Shown here: in pieces, positions 1 through 5,238 of the stretch
Layout of the letters: every line of letters starts with the position of its first letter
Numbering within the stretch: position 1 is the stretch's first letter
NCBI GenBank assembly: GCA_937880545.1
Contig: CALFKA010000090.1
Coordinates: forward strand, 1 to 5,238
Source of the DNA: an uncultured Clostridia bacterium
Lineage (GTDB): Bacteria > Bacillota > Clostridia > Peptostreptococcales > Acidaminobacteraceae
Direction: 5' to 3'
DNA: 5,238 bases
Translations under genes and position numbers: made by a program
The notes under the pieces: generated by a model
Told to the model about the DNA's origin: nothing
The model's input: only the letters and a program-made list of their open reading frames with translations
Databases searched by the model: none

Positions 1-32
1 GACTGGAGTTCAGACGTGTGCTCTTCCGATCT
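1..32 (+). other. Illumina TruSeq adapter sequence (non-genomic)
   Basis: These 32 bases match the 3' part of the TruSeq indexed (P7-side) adapter, ending in the shared CTCTTCCGATCT. Genomic sequence starts at about base 33. On this strand it is the reverse complement of what read 1 shows when it runs past the end of a short insert, so untrimmed adapter carried into the assembly is the likely origin. It should be trimmed and not annotated as biology. The identification rests on recall of the standard adapter sequence. Confidence 0.97.
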
Positions 33-33
33 C

Positions 34-51
34 GTGGACCCTTTAGAATAA
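34..51 (+). CDS. yidD: 3' end of an upstream gene, probably yidD (membrane protein insertion efficiency factor)
   Basis: Only about 18 genomic bases precede the yidC ribosome binding site. In the frame starting at 34 they read Val-Asp-Pro-Leu-Glu followed by TAA at 49-51. YidD proteins commonly end in a His-Pro-Gly-Gly-x-Asp-Pro-type tail, and yidD often lies between rnpA and yidC, so this fits the last residues of YidD. The stop codon overlaps the start of the yidC Shine-Dalgarno sequence. Five residues cannot prove the identity. Another frame closes at TAG 44-46, and the bases could be plain leader sequence. The gene is cut at its 5' side by the adapter. Confidence 0.35.
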   Translation: MDPLE

Positions 52-56
52 GGAGG
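50..56 (+). promoter_or_regulatory. Ribosome binding site of yidC
   Basis: A full AAGGAGG Shine-Dalgarno match sits 10 nt before the ATG at 67. Together with the in-frame TAA at 49-51, it fixes the yidC start and shows that the protein cannot begin further upstream. Confidence 0.85.
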
Positions 57-66
57 ACGAAAGTCC

Positions 67-768
67 ATGACCAAAATCTTCGGCAGTGTTCTGCGAATGC
101 TCTTCGATTTGATTGGTAACTACGGTCTGACGATCATCGTATTTACCATCATTATCCGAATCATCTTATTCCCATTGTCTATTCAGCAGCGCAAGAGCAT
201 GGAAGTGCAGAAAAAACTTAATCCGCAGGTTCAAGAACTACAGAAGAAGTACGCAAAAGACCCTCAGACACTAAATGCAAAGACGATGGAACTCTACAAA
301 GAGAATAAATATAACCCTTTGTCAGGATGTCTGCCCATGTTGGTGCAGATTCCGGTCATTTGGTCACTATTTTCTGTCTTCAGAAATGCTCATGTATACA
401 TCCCCGAAGAAGCGCTTAACCAAGCCTTTTTGTGGTTACCCAACTTGATCGCGCCGGATACGCTTAGCAATATCCTTCCTGCAGCTGAGGTATTTACGAA
501 AGTACCGGGAGTCCTACCTATCATTGCTGCGCTCTTTACGTATTTGACAAGCAAACGTGCACAACAACAGACAGCCGCTGCTACCGCGGCTTCCGGTCAG
601 AAAGGTCCGAATATGTCGGCGATGACGGTCATGTTCCCGATTATGATCCTCATCTTTGGTGCCAGCTATTCTGCCGGACTGATCCTATATTGGGCGGTAA
701 GTAATATTATTCAATTCCTCCAGGATCTGCTCATCGCTCGAATGGTAGAAAAGGAGAATGTCTCATGA
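67..768 (+). CDS. yidC: YidC/Oxa1/Alb3-family membrane protein insertase
   Basis: YidC inserts and folds proteins in the cytoplasmic membrane, alone or with the Sec translocon. The 233-residue protein has hydrophobic segments at about 17-37, 85-106, 147-161 and 185-218, the last long enough for two helices, as expected for the short Gram-positive form. Arg31 lies inside the first helix at the place of the conserved groove arginine of this family. A charged cytoplasmic hairpin follows (about 42-82), then the family motif NPLSGCLP (83-90) and a final helix ending in LILYWAVSN (205-213). A Gln/Ala-rich loop (about 162-182) separates the later helices. There is no signal peptide or lipobox cysteine before helix 1, unlike B. 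subtilis SpoIIIJ, and an in-frame stop 18 nt upstream rules out a longer start. The stop codon overlaps the jag start, so the two are co-translated. Whether this is the cell's only YidC cannot be seen here. Confidence 0.95.
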   Translation: MTKIFGSVLRMLFDLIGNYGLTIIVFTIIIRIILFPLSIQQRKSMEVQKKLNPQVQELQKKYAKDPQTLNAKTMELYKENKYNPLSGCLPMLVQIPVIWSLFSVFRNAHVYIPEEALNQAFLWLPNLIAPDTLSNILPAAEVFTKVPGVLPIIAALFTYLTSKRAQQQTAAATAASGQKGPNMSAMTVMFPIMILIFGASYSAGLILYWAVSNIIQFLQDLLIARMVEKENVS

Positions 769-1496
769 AAAGCGTGGAGAAACACGCCCGTACTGTAGAA
801 GAAGCTTTAGAGCTTGCTCTGATTGCGCTGGGCGCAACAGAAGAAGAAGTGGATGTAGAGATCCTGGAAAAAGACTCAAGTGGTTTCCTCGGACTCTTCG
901 GAGGACGTGATGCACACATCCGCGTAACTTTAAAGGAAAAACCAGAAGAAAAGAAAGACGACGATGTATTCGCACCCGAAAATATCGTCCTTGAAGAATT
1001 ACAGCAGCTGGGTATCGATGTGTCGGAACCGGCTCAGACAGAAGAACAAGATCCGAAAGAATTTCTTGCCGAATTTCTTGAAGATCTCCTCCAAAAGATG
1101 TATCTGGATGCGACAGTGGAAATCCGCGATGGTGTCGATGGACTCGAAGCCATCATCGACGGCGAAGATATGAGTCTTCTGATCGGTCGCAGGGGCAGGA
1201 CCCTTGATGCTCTCCAGTATCTGACGAATCTTGTCCTCAACAGGAAGCGCGAGGAGTATATCCATGTGCTGGTCGATTCACAGAACTACCGTGCTAAGCG
1301 CAGGGAAGCTCTGGAACAAATGGCTTATCGCATGGCAGAGAAAGCCAAGCGCCAGCGAAAAGATATTATGTTAAACCCTATGAATGCGTATGAACGACGC
1401 ATTATCCACTCGGCATTGCAGAAAGACCCTCATGTCTCGACGCGCTCCGAAGGGAAGGATCCCAACAGACAGATAATTATCTTCTTGAATCGTTAA
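765..1496 (+). CDS. jag: Jag/KhpB RNA-binding protein (Jag_N, KH and R3H domains)
   Basis: This is a cytoplasmic RNA-binding protein, known as Jag (SpoIIIJ-associated) in Bacillus and KhpB/EloR in streptococci, where it pairs with KhpA and affects cell elongation and division. The 243-residue protein has all three expected parts. The Jag_N domain (about 1-55) carries the diagnostic glycine/phenylalanine stretch GFLGLFGG (40-47). An acidic linker (about 58-98) follows. The KH domain (about 100-172) has its GxxG loop as GRRG (141-144) followed by TLDALQYL. The R3H domain (about 175-243) has the RxxxH signature at Arg211 and His215, then the typical STRSEG and a basic end. The ATG overlaps the yidC TGA (ATGA), with AAGGAG at 751-756, 8 nt upstream. 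An intrinsic terminator begins 2 nt after its stop. The linker is shorter than in many relatives, and nothing appears broken. Its RNA targets cannot be read from the sequence. Confidence 0.95.
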   Translation: MKSVEKHARTVEEALELALIALGATEEEVDVEILEKDSSGFLGLFGGRDAHIRVTLKEKPEEKKDDDVFAPENIVLEELQQLGIDVSEPAQTEEQDPKEFLAEFLEDLLQKMYLDATVEIRDGVDGLEAIIDGEDMSLLIGRRGRTLDALQYLTNLVLNRKREEYIHVLVDSQNYRAKRREALEQMAYRMAEKAKRQRKDIMLNPMNAYERRIIHSALQKDPHVSTRSEGKDPNRQIIIFLNR

Positions 1497-1497
1497 G

Positions 1498-1520
1498 ACC
1501 CGGGTCACCCGGGTTTTTTT
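1498..1520 (+). terminator. Intrinsic (rho-independent) terminator after jag
   Basis: A 7-bp all-paired stem, ACCCGGG (1498-1504) with CCCGGGT (1508-1514), closes a 3-nt TCA loop and runs into seven consecutive Ts (1514-1520). The stem can extend leftwards by pairing AAG (1495-1497) with the first Ts, including one G-U pair. The hairpin also contains two copies of the palindrome ACCCGGGT (1498-1505 and 1507-1514) one base apart. It should end yidC-jag transcripts, but it lies only 15 nt before mnmE, so some read-through may feed the downstream genes. Confidence 0.88.
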
Positions 1521-1523
1521 GAC

Positions 1524-1530
1524 AAAGGAG
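1524..1530 (+). promoter_or_regulatory. Ribosome binding site of mnmE
   Basis: AAAGGAG lies 5 nt before the mnmE ATG and only 3 nt after the T-run of the terminator. Terminator and ribosome binding site fill the whole jag-mnmE gap, leaving no space for a conventional promoter. Confidence 0.8.
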
Positions 1531-1535
1531 CTTTC

Positions 1536-2891
1536 ATGAGTACGATTGCCGCCATCTCCACAGCAGCGGGAGTTGCTGCGCTGGGAGTCATCCGGCTGAG
1601 CGGTCCTTTAAGCGGAGAGATCCTCTCTGCACTTTTCCAAGGTCCCCGCTCCCCTGTGGAAAACCCACGCATGCTCTGTTACGGCCACATCGTGGAAAAA
1701 GAACAAGTCCTCGATGAAGTCATGGCTGTATTTTTGCCTGCTCCCCATACTTTTACAACAGAAGATATGGCAGAAATTACCACCCATGGCGGGCGAGTCG
1801 TTATGGAAAGTGTATACGCAGCTATTATTAAGGAAGGAGCTCGTATTGCTGAGAGAGGAGAATTCAGCCGACGAGCCTTCTTAAACGGCAGATTGGACCT
1901 GACGCAGGCGGAAGCGATCCTTGAAATCATTGAAGCGAGGACAAGGCGAGGAGCCTCAGTGGCGCTATCGCATTTAGAAGGTGATACGACACGTGAAGTC
2001 AGAAGACTGCGGGAAGAACTTCTCACTGTTTTGGCTCAGTTTGCACTTGCCATCGACTATCCGGATGAATCCTCTGACGAAGTGCAGAGTGGAGATTTAG
2101 AAGAAACAATAAAACGGGTCGAAAAAACTCTCCAAGAGCTGATCCGAAACGCTCATAAAGGGCATGCCATTGCTGAAGGGTTACGCGTAGCGATCCTCGG
2201 TCGCCCCAATGTGGGAAAGAGCTCACTTCTCAATGCATTATCGCGCAGAAGTCGATCTATAGTAACAAATATTCCCGGGACTACCAGAGATACGATTGAA
2301 GAGATGATTCAACTAAGTGGGTTCCCCCTCATATTAATCGATACAGCCGGACTTCGCGAGACGGATGATCCGGTGGAGATCCTCGGTGTGCGCAGAAGTC
2401 GCGAAGCACTAGAATCTGCCGACATGCTACTCGTGCTCTTCTCTAAAGAGTGGGTGCTGGAGGAAGAAGAAAAAGAACTCCTCGAAAGCATACGGGATCG
2501 ATCGCGTCTTTTGATCATCAACAAGACAGATCTCGGCGGTGTCCTTTCAAGAGAAGATCTGCTGCCCTTTGCCAGTGAAGAACAGGTGCTTGAGTTGAGC
2601 ATTACTGAGAAGTCAGGATTAGAAGAACTGGAGAAGGCCATCCTTAGGGAGGCAGGAGATCTCGAAGAAGAAGTTCACACGCCACTGATCGCCAGTATCA
2701 GACAAAAGCACGAGGTTGAGAAGGCTTATCACTCGGTGAAAGAAGCCCTGAATGCCATGGCATCCTCTCTCCCCTATGATTATGTAGAAGTTGACGTGCG
2801 CGGCGCCTATGAAGCACTTGGACGCGTTCTCGGAGAAGGGACGGCTGACATTATAGACGAAGTATTTGGAAGGTTTTGTGTAGGAAAGTGA
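1536..2891 (+). CDS. mnmE: tRNA modification GTPase MnmE (TrmE)
   Basis: MnmE works with MnmG to add an aminomethyl or carboxymethylaminomethyl group to C5 of wobble uridine 34 in tRNAs that read split codon boxes, using a tetrahydrofolate one-carbon unit and GTP hydrolysis. At 451 residues it matches the family length. The N-terminal folate-binding domain (about 1-118) starts with TIAAIST and contains GEFSRRAFLNGRLDL (108-122). The helical domain is interrupted by a Ras-like G domain with P-loop GRPNVGKSS (222-230), in which Asn225 is at the potassium-coordinating position. The switch motif GTTRD is at 248-252, DTAGLR at 269-274 and NKTD at 329-332. The C-terminus is FCVGK with the conserved Cys448. 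All motifs are intact, so the enzyme is expected to be active. The start is supported by AAAGGAG at 1524 and the family-typical N-terminus. The stop overlaps the mnmG start, consistent with equal production of the two partners. Confidence 0.98.
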   Translation: MSTIAAISTAAGVAALGVIRLSGPLSGEILSALFQGPRSPVENPRMLCYGHIVEKEQVLDEVMAVFLPAPHTFTTEDMAEITTHGGRVVMESVYAAIIKEGARIAERGEFSRRAFLNGRLDLTQAEAILEIIEARTRRGASVALSHLEGDTTREVRRLREELLTVLAQFALAIDYPDESSDEVQSGDLEETIKRVEKTLQELIRNAHKGHAIAEGLRVAILGRPNVGKSSLLNALSRRSRSIVTNIPGTTRDTIEEMIQLSGFPLILIDTAGLRETDDPVEILGVRRSREALESADMLLVLFSKEWVLEEEEKELLESIRDRSRLLIINKTDLGGVLSREDLLPFASEEQVLELSITEKSGLEELEKAILREAGDLEEEVHTPLIASIRQKHEVEKAYHSVKEALNAMASSLPYDYVEVDVRGAYEALGRVLGEGTADIIDEVFGRFCVGK

Positions 2892-4756
2892 AACACTATT
2901 CGATTGTTGTTATCGGAGCCGGCCACGCCGGCATAGAAGCAGCGCTTGCGGCTGCCAGACTGGGAGAAGAAGTTCTCCTTCTTTCGCTTTCTCTGGATGC
3001 GGTAGCGTTTATGCCCTGTAACCCTTCTATCGGAGGCACAGGCAAGGGACATCTGGTTCGAGAAATTGACGCACTGGGTGGAGAAATGGGACTGAATACT
3101 GACCGGGTCACGATCCAGTCGAAGATGCTCAATACTGCAAAGGGTCCCGCCGTTCACTCGCTGCGCGCTCAGACTGATAAGAATGCCTACCATACGGAGA
3201 TGAAACAAGTAGTAGAAGACCAAAAGGGCATTCATCTGAGACAGGCAGAGGTAGCGGAACTCCTAGTCAAAGACAATAGAATCACAGGAGTAAAACTACG
3301 AAACGCAGAAGAAATCTCTGCGGATATCGTCATTGTGGCCACTGGAACGTATCTTCGCTCCAAGATCTTTATCGGGTCCTATGTTGAAAACATCGGACCT
3401 GCGGGGCTGAAGTCCGCCAATCTGCTAAGTGATTCTTTGAGGAAACTGGGCTTTGAGCTCCGGCGCTTTAAAACAGGCACACCCGCCCGTATTCATGCAG
3501 ATTCTATCCGTACTGAGGTGCTGACCCTGCATCCGGGTGATGAGAAGATCACACCATTTTCCTTTATGAATGATTCGCTGGATATCGAACAGGTTCCCTG
3601 TCATATCGGCTATACAAATGAAAAGACACATGAGCTGATAAAGAACAATATTGAGCTCTCGGCTATGTATGGTGGAGCGATCGAAGGAACAGGAGCACGC
3701 TATTGTCCGTCGATTGAAGACAAAGTCATGCGCTTTGCCACCAAAAACTCCCATCAGCTATTTTTGGAGCCGGAAGGACTGACGACAAAAGAGGTCTATG
3801 TCCAAGGGATGAGCTCCTCTCTCCCTGAAGACATTCAGGAAGCCTTCACGAAGACAATCAAAGGTCTCGAAAACGTGCAGATCATGCGTCCCGGCTATGC
3901 CATTGAGTATGACTGCATCGACCCGACAGAGTTGACACTGTGGCTTGAGTCAAAGCGTATCCAGGGTCTTTTCTTTGCTGGACAGATCAATGGATCCTCC
4001 GGCTATGAAGAAGCTGCTGCTATGGGACTGATGGCCGGGATCAACGCACATCTTAAGCTCCGGGGTAAAGAGCCATTTACGCTTCGAAGAGATGAGGCCT
4101 ATATTGGCGTACTTATCGATGAACTAGTCAGTAAGGGCACACGGGAACCGTACCGTATGATGACATCCAGGGCGGAGTACCGCCTGATCCTGCGCCAAGA
4201 CAATGCCGATCTTCGTCTGACAGAAAAAGGCTATGAGATCGGGCTCGTCACGGAAGCGCGTTATGAGAAAATGCAAAACAAAAAACGCATGATTGAGGAA
4301 GAACTTGTAAGAATCAAGGATGCGAGGATTGCGCTCGACAAGATCAATCCGCTCCTCGAGTCCATGGGACAAAAACCGCTCGAACACACCCCTTCCCTCG
4401 AATCGCTTCTTCGAAGAAGTGAATTAGACTATGAGATGTTAAAGTCTATAGACGACACAAGAACAAACGTTCCCTTGTCTATCTTTGAAGCGGTCCAGAC
4501 GCAGATCAAATACGAAGGATATATTGCCAAACAACTTCAGCAGGTTGAACATTTCCGCCAGCTTGAGGCGAAGAAGTTACCCGAAGAATTCGATTACCTG
4601 AATATGGAAGGCCTACGTAAAGAAGCACGAGAAAAACTCGATAAAATACGTCCCTCCTCCCTAGGACAAGCCTCCCGCATAAGTGGGGTAAGCCCTGCCG
4701 ATATCGCTGTCGTGATGGTGCAGCTTGAGAGGAGGAGTCGTGAACGAAACACTTAG
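2888..4756 (+). CDS. mnmG: tRNA uridine-34 5-carboxymethylaminomethyl modification enzyme MnmG (GidA)
   Basis: MnmG is the FAD-dependent partner of MnmE in the wobble-uridine modification complex. With the GTG start at 2888 the protein has 622 residues, normal for the long bacterial form. Visible are the FAD-binding loop GAGHAG (10-15), the signature MPCNPSIGGTGKGH (42-55) with Cys44, the RYCPSIEDK motif with Cys273, a second flavin-site motif GQINGSSGYEEAAA (365-378), SRAEYRL further on, and the helical C-terminal region with EEFDYLNMEGL that binds MnmE and tRNA. Both cysteines correspond to ones conserved in the family. I chose GTG 2888 over the in-frame TTG at 2876: it forms the 4-nt GTGA overlap with mnmE and gives the usual short N-terminus just before the flavin loop. 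No strong Shine-Dalgarno sequence is properly spaced (AAGG at 2870-2873 is 14 nt away), so translational coupling to mnmE is inferred. The 3' end overlaps rsmG. Confidence 0.97.
   Translation: MKHYSIVVIGAGHAGIEAALAAARLGEEVLLLSLSLDAVAFMPCNPSIGGTGKGHLVREIDALGGEMGLNTDRVTIQSKMLNTAKGPAVHSLRAQTDKNAYHTEMKQVVEDQKGIHLRQAEVAELLVKDNRITGVKLRNAEEISADIVIVATGTYLRSKIFIGSYVENIGPAGLKSANLLSDSLRKLGFELRRFKTGTPARIHADSIRTEVLTLHPGDEKITPFSFMNDSLDIEQVPCHIGYTNEKTHELIKNNIELSAMYGGAIEGTGARYCPSIEDKVMRFATKNSHQLFLEPEGLTTKEVYVQGMSSSLPEDIQEAFTKTIKGLENVQIMRPGYAIEYDCIDPTELTLWLESKRIQGLFFAGQINGSSGYEEAAAMGLMAGINAHLKLRGKEPFTLRRDEAYIGVLIDELVSKGTREPYRMMTSRAEYRLILRQDNADLRLTEKGYEIGLVTEARYEKMQNKKRMIEEELVRIKDARIALDKINPLLESMGQKPLEHTPSLESLLRRSELDYEMLKSIDDTRTNVPLSIFEAVQTQIKYEGYIAKQLQQVEHFRQLEAKKLPEEFDYLNMEGLRKEAREKLDKIRPSSLGQASRISGVSPADIAVVMVQLERRSRERNT
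4730..4735 (+). promoter_or_regulatory. Ribosome binding site of rsmG inside the end of mnmG
   Basis: AGGAGG, within the longer purine run GAGAGGAGGAG (4727-4737), lies 4 nt before the GTG at 4740. It is encoded by the Glu-Arg-Arg-Ser codons near the mnmG C-terminus. It selects GTG 4740 as the rsmG start over a TTG at 4725, the only other possible start before an in-frame TGA at 4713-4715. Confidence 0.8.
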
Positions 4757-5192
4757 CCGTTATCGTGACCTCGTACTTGAGAAGAATGTCCATCTGAATC
4801 TCACTGCTATTAAAGAAAAAGACGAGTTTGATGAAAAGAACATTGCAGATAGTCTGAAACTAATGGACTTCCACACTTTCACTCCCGGTGAGCGGGTTCT
4901 CGATCTGGGAACAGGTGCCGGTCTTCCGGGGATTCCTCTTGCCATCGCAGAACCTGACATCTTCGTGACTCTCGTCGATGCGAGACAAAAGAAAATCAAG
5001 TTCCTGACGGAGCTGATTAAAGAACTCAATCTGCAAAATGTAAACGCACTATCAGGACGAGCAGAAGAGCTAGGCAGGGACAAGAAACATCGGGAGCAGT
5101 ACGATACCGTTGTTACACGCGCTCTGGCTCCATTAAATATCTTACTGGAATATTCGATTCCTTTTCTTAAAACGGGTGGAATCCTCTTTGCC
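4740..5192 (+). CDS. rsmG: 16S rRNA (guanine527-N7)-methyltransferase RsmG (GidB), 3' end missing
   Basis: RsmG uses S-adenosylmethionine to methylate N7 of G527 (E. coli numbering) in 16S rRNA; in several bacteria its loss gives low-level streptomycin resistance. The visible 151 residues contain the family hallmark NLTAI (20-24), a DSL (37-39), the SAM-binding motif VLDLGTGAGLPGIPLAI (53-69), an acidic strand end at Asp80, GRAEELG, and VVTRALAPL. Family members are usually about 200-240 residues, so the last quarter or more is missing. The frame stays open into the adapter, which adds 15 false residues if translated to the window end. The N-terminus is short: NLTAI begins at residue 20, against roughly 40 in B. 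subtilis and E. coli. The stretch after Asp80 reads ARQKKIKFL where SLxKRxxFL is usual. The gene overlaps mnmG by 17 nt and uses a GTG start with a strong internal ribosome binding site. Confidence 0.95.
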
Positions 5193-5238
5193 AGATCGGA
5201 AGAGCGTCGTGTAGGGAAAGAGTGTAGATCTCGGTGGT
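5193..5238 (+). other. Illumina TruSeq universal adapter, reverse complement (non-genomic)
   Basis: From AGATCGGAAGAGCGTCGTG onward the 46 bases match the reverse complement of the TruSeq universal (P5-side) adapter, as seen when read 2 runs past the insert. It interrupts rsmG right after an Ala codon. Adapter on this side is the P5 type and on the left side the P7 type, in the orientation of a library molecule. The match is from memory of the standard adapter. Confidence 0.97.

Noticed and set aside
731..1265. Several short open frames on both strands inside jag.
   Set aside because: The Jag frame accounts for the whole region with all three domains intact, and the alternatives have low-complexity translations with no known fold.
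1402..1410. TTATCCACT, one mismatch from the DnaA box TTATCCACA, in a gene block usually near the origin.
   Set aside because: It is a single isolated copy and encodes the conserved Ile-Ile-His of the R3H domain of Jag. No cluster of boxes or AT-rich unwinding region is present.
1519..1546. Consensus-like -35 TTGACA (1519-1524) with TACGAT 16 nt downstream (1541-1546) as a promoter for mnmE.
   Set aside because: The -10-like element lies inside the mnmE coding sequence, so transcripts would begin after the start codon and lack the ribosome binding site. The first Ts belong to the terminator T-run, which explains the match.
1679..2641. Minus-strand open frames of 67-115 codons inside mnmE, with serine-rich translations.
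   Set aside because: These are shadows of the real gene: serine and arginine richness is what reverse reading of glutamate/leucine-rich codons gives.
2918..2932. GC-rich hairpin GCCGGC-CAC-GCCGGC just after the mnmG start.
   Set aside because: No T-run follows, and the bases simply encode the FAD-binding Ala-Gly-His-Ala-Gly residues, so codon choice explains the repeat. An effect on translation is possible but unsupported.
2807..3235. 142-codon minus-strand open frame across the mnmE-mnmG junction.
   Set aside because: It lies antisense to two strongly conserved genes, has no recognisable domain and shows no plausible ribosome binding context.
3425..5083. Minus-strand open frames inside mnmG and rsmG.
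   Set aside because: They overlap highly conserved protein-coding sequence and have no independent evidence.
33..5192. A previously undescribed system, mobile element or defence genes.
   Set aside because: Every gene belongs to a well-known housekeeping family in its usual order, and the gaps are 39 nt or shorter. I see no cargo gene, insertion or unusual repeat.

Overview
The window is an ordinary bacterial housekeeping locus with sequencing-library adapter at both ends. Bases 1-32 and 5193-5238 match the Illumina TruSeq adapters, so only about 33-5192 (5,160 bp) is genomic. All genes are on the + strand. The order yidC - jag/khpB - mnmE - mnmG - rsmG is the conserved block found near the replication origin in many Bacillota (Firmicutes), where it usually follows rpmH-rnpA(-yidD) and precedes the parA/parB or noc genes. 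That order, strong AGGAG-type ribosome binding sites, a short five-helix-type YidC and an R3H-KH Jag protein point to a Bacillota member, perhaps in Clostridia. GC content looks near 50% by eye. No genus can be named from the sequence alone.

Layout. 1-32: adapter. 33-51: a few codons ending in TAA, probably the 3' end of yidD. 67-768: yidC membrane insertase. 765-1496: jag/khpB, overlapping yidC by 4 nt (ATGA). 1498-1520: an intrinsic terminator. 1536-2891: mnmE. 2888-4756: mnmG, overlapping mnmE by 4 nt (GTGA). 4740-5192: 5' part of rsmG, overlapping mnmG by 17 nt and cut by the adapter. 5193-5238: adapter. No non-coding gap is longer than 39 nt, so there is no room for hidden RNA genes between genes, and I see no mobile element, CRISPR array or tRNA.

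How the genes work together. YidC inserts membrane proteins, and Jag/KhpB is an RNA-binding protein commonly encoded directly after it. MnmE and MnmG form one enzyme complex that builds the (carboxymethyl)aminomethyl group on wobble U34 of certain tRNAs. RsmG methylates G527 (E. coli numbering) of 16S rRNA. The second half of the window is therefore a translation-fidelity RNA-modification operon. A terminator separates it from the yidC-jag pair, although there is no space for a separate promoter before mnmE.

I found no new biological system. The points most worth a second look are the adapter ends, the placement of the terminator, the lack of an export or lipoprotein signal in YidC, and the short N-terminus of RsmG.
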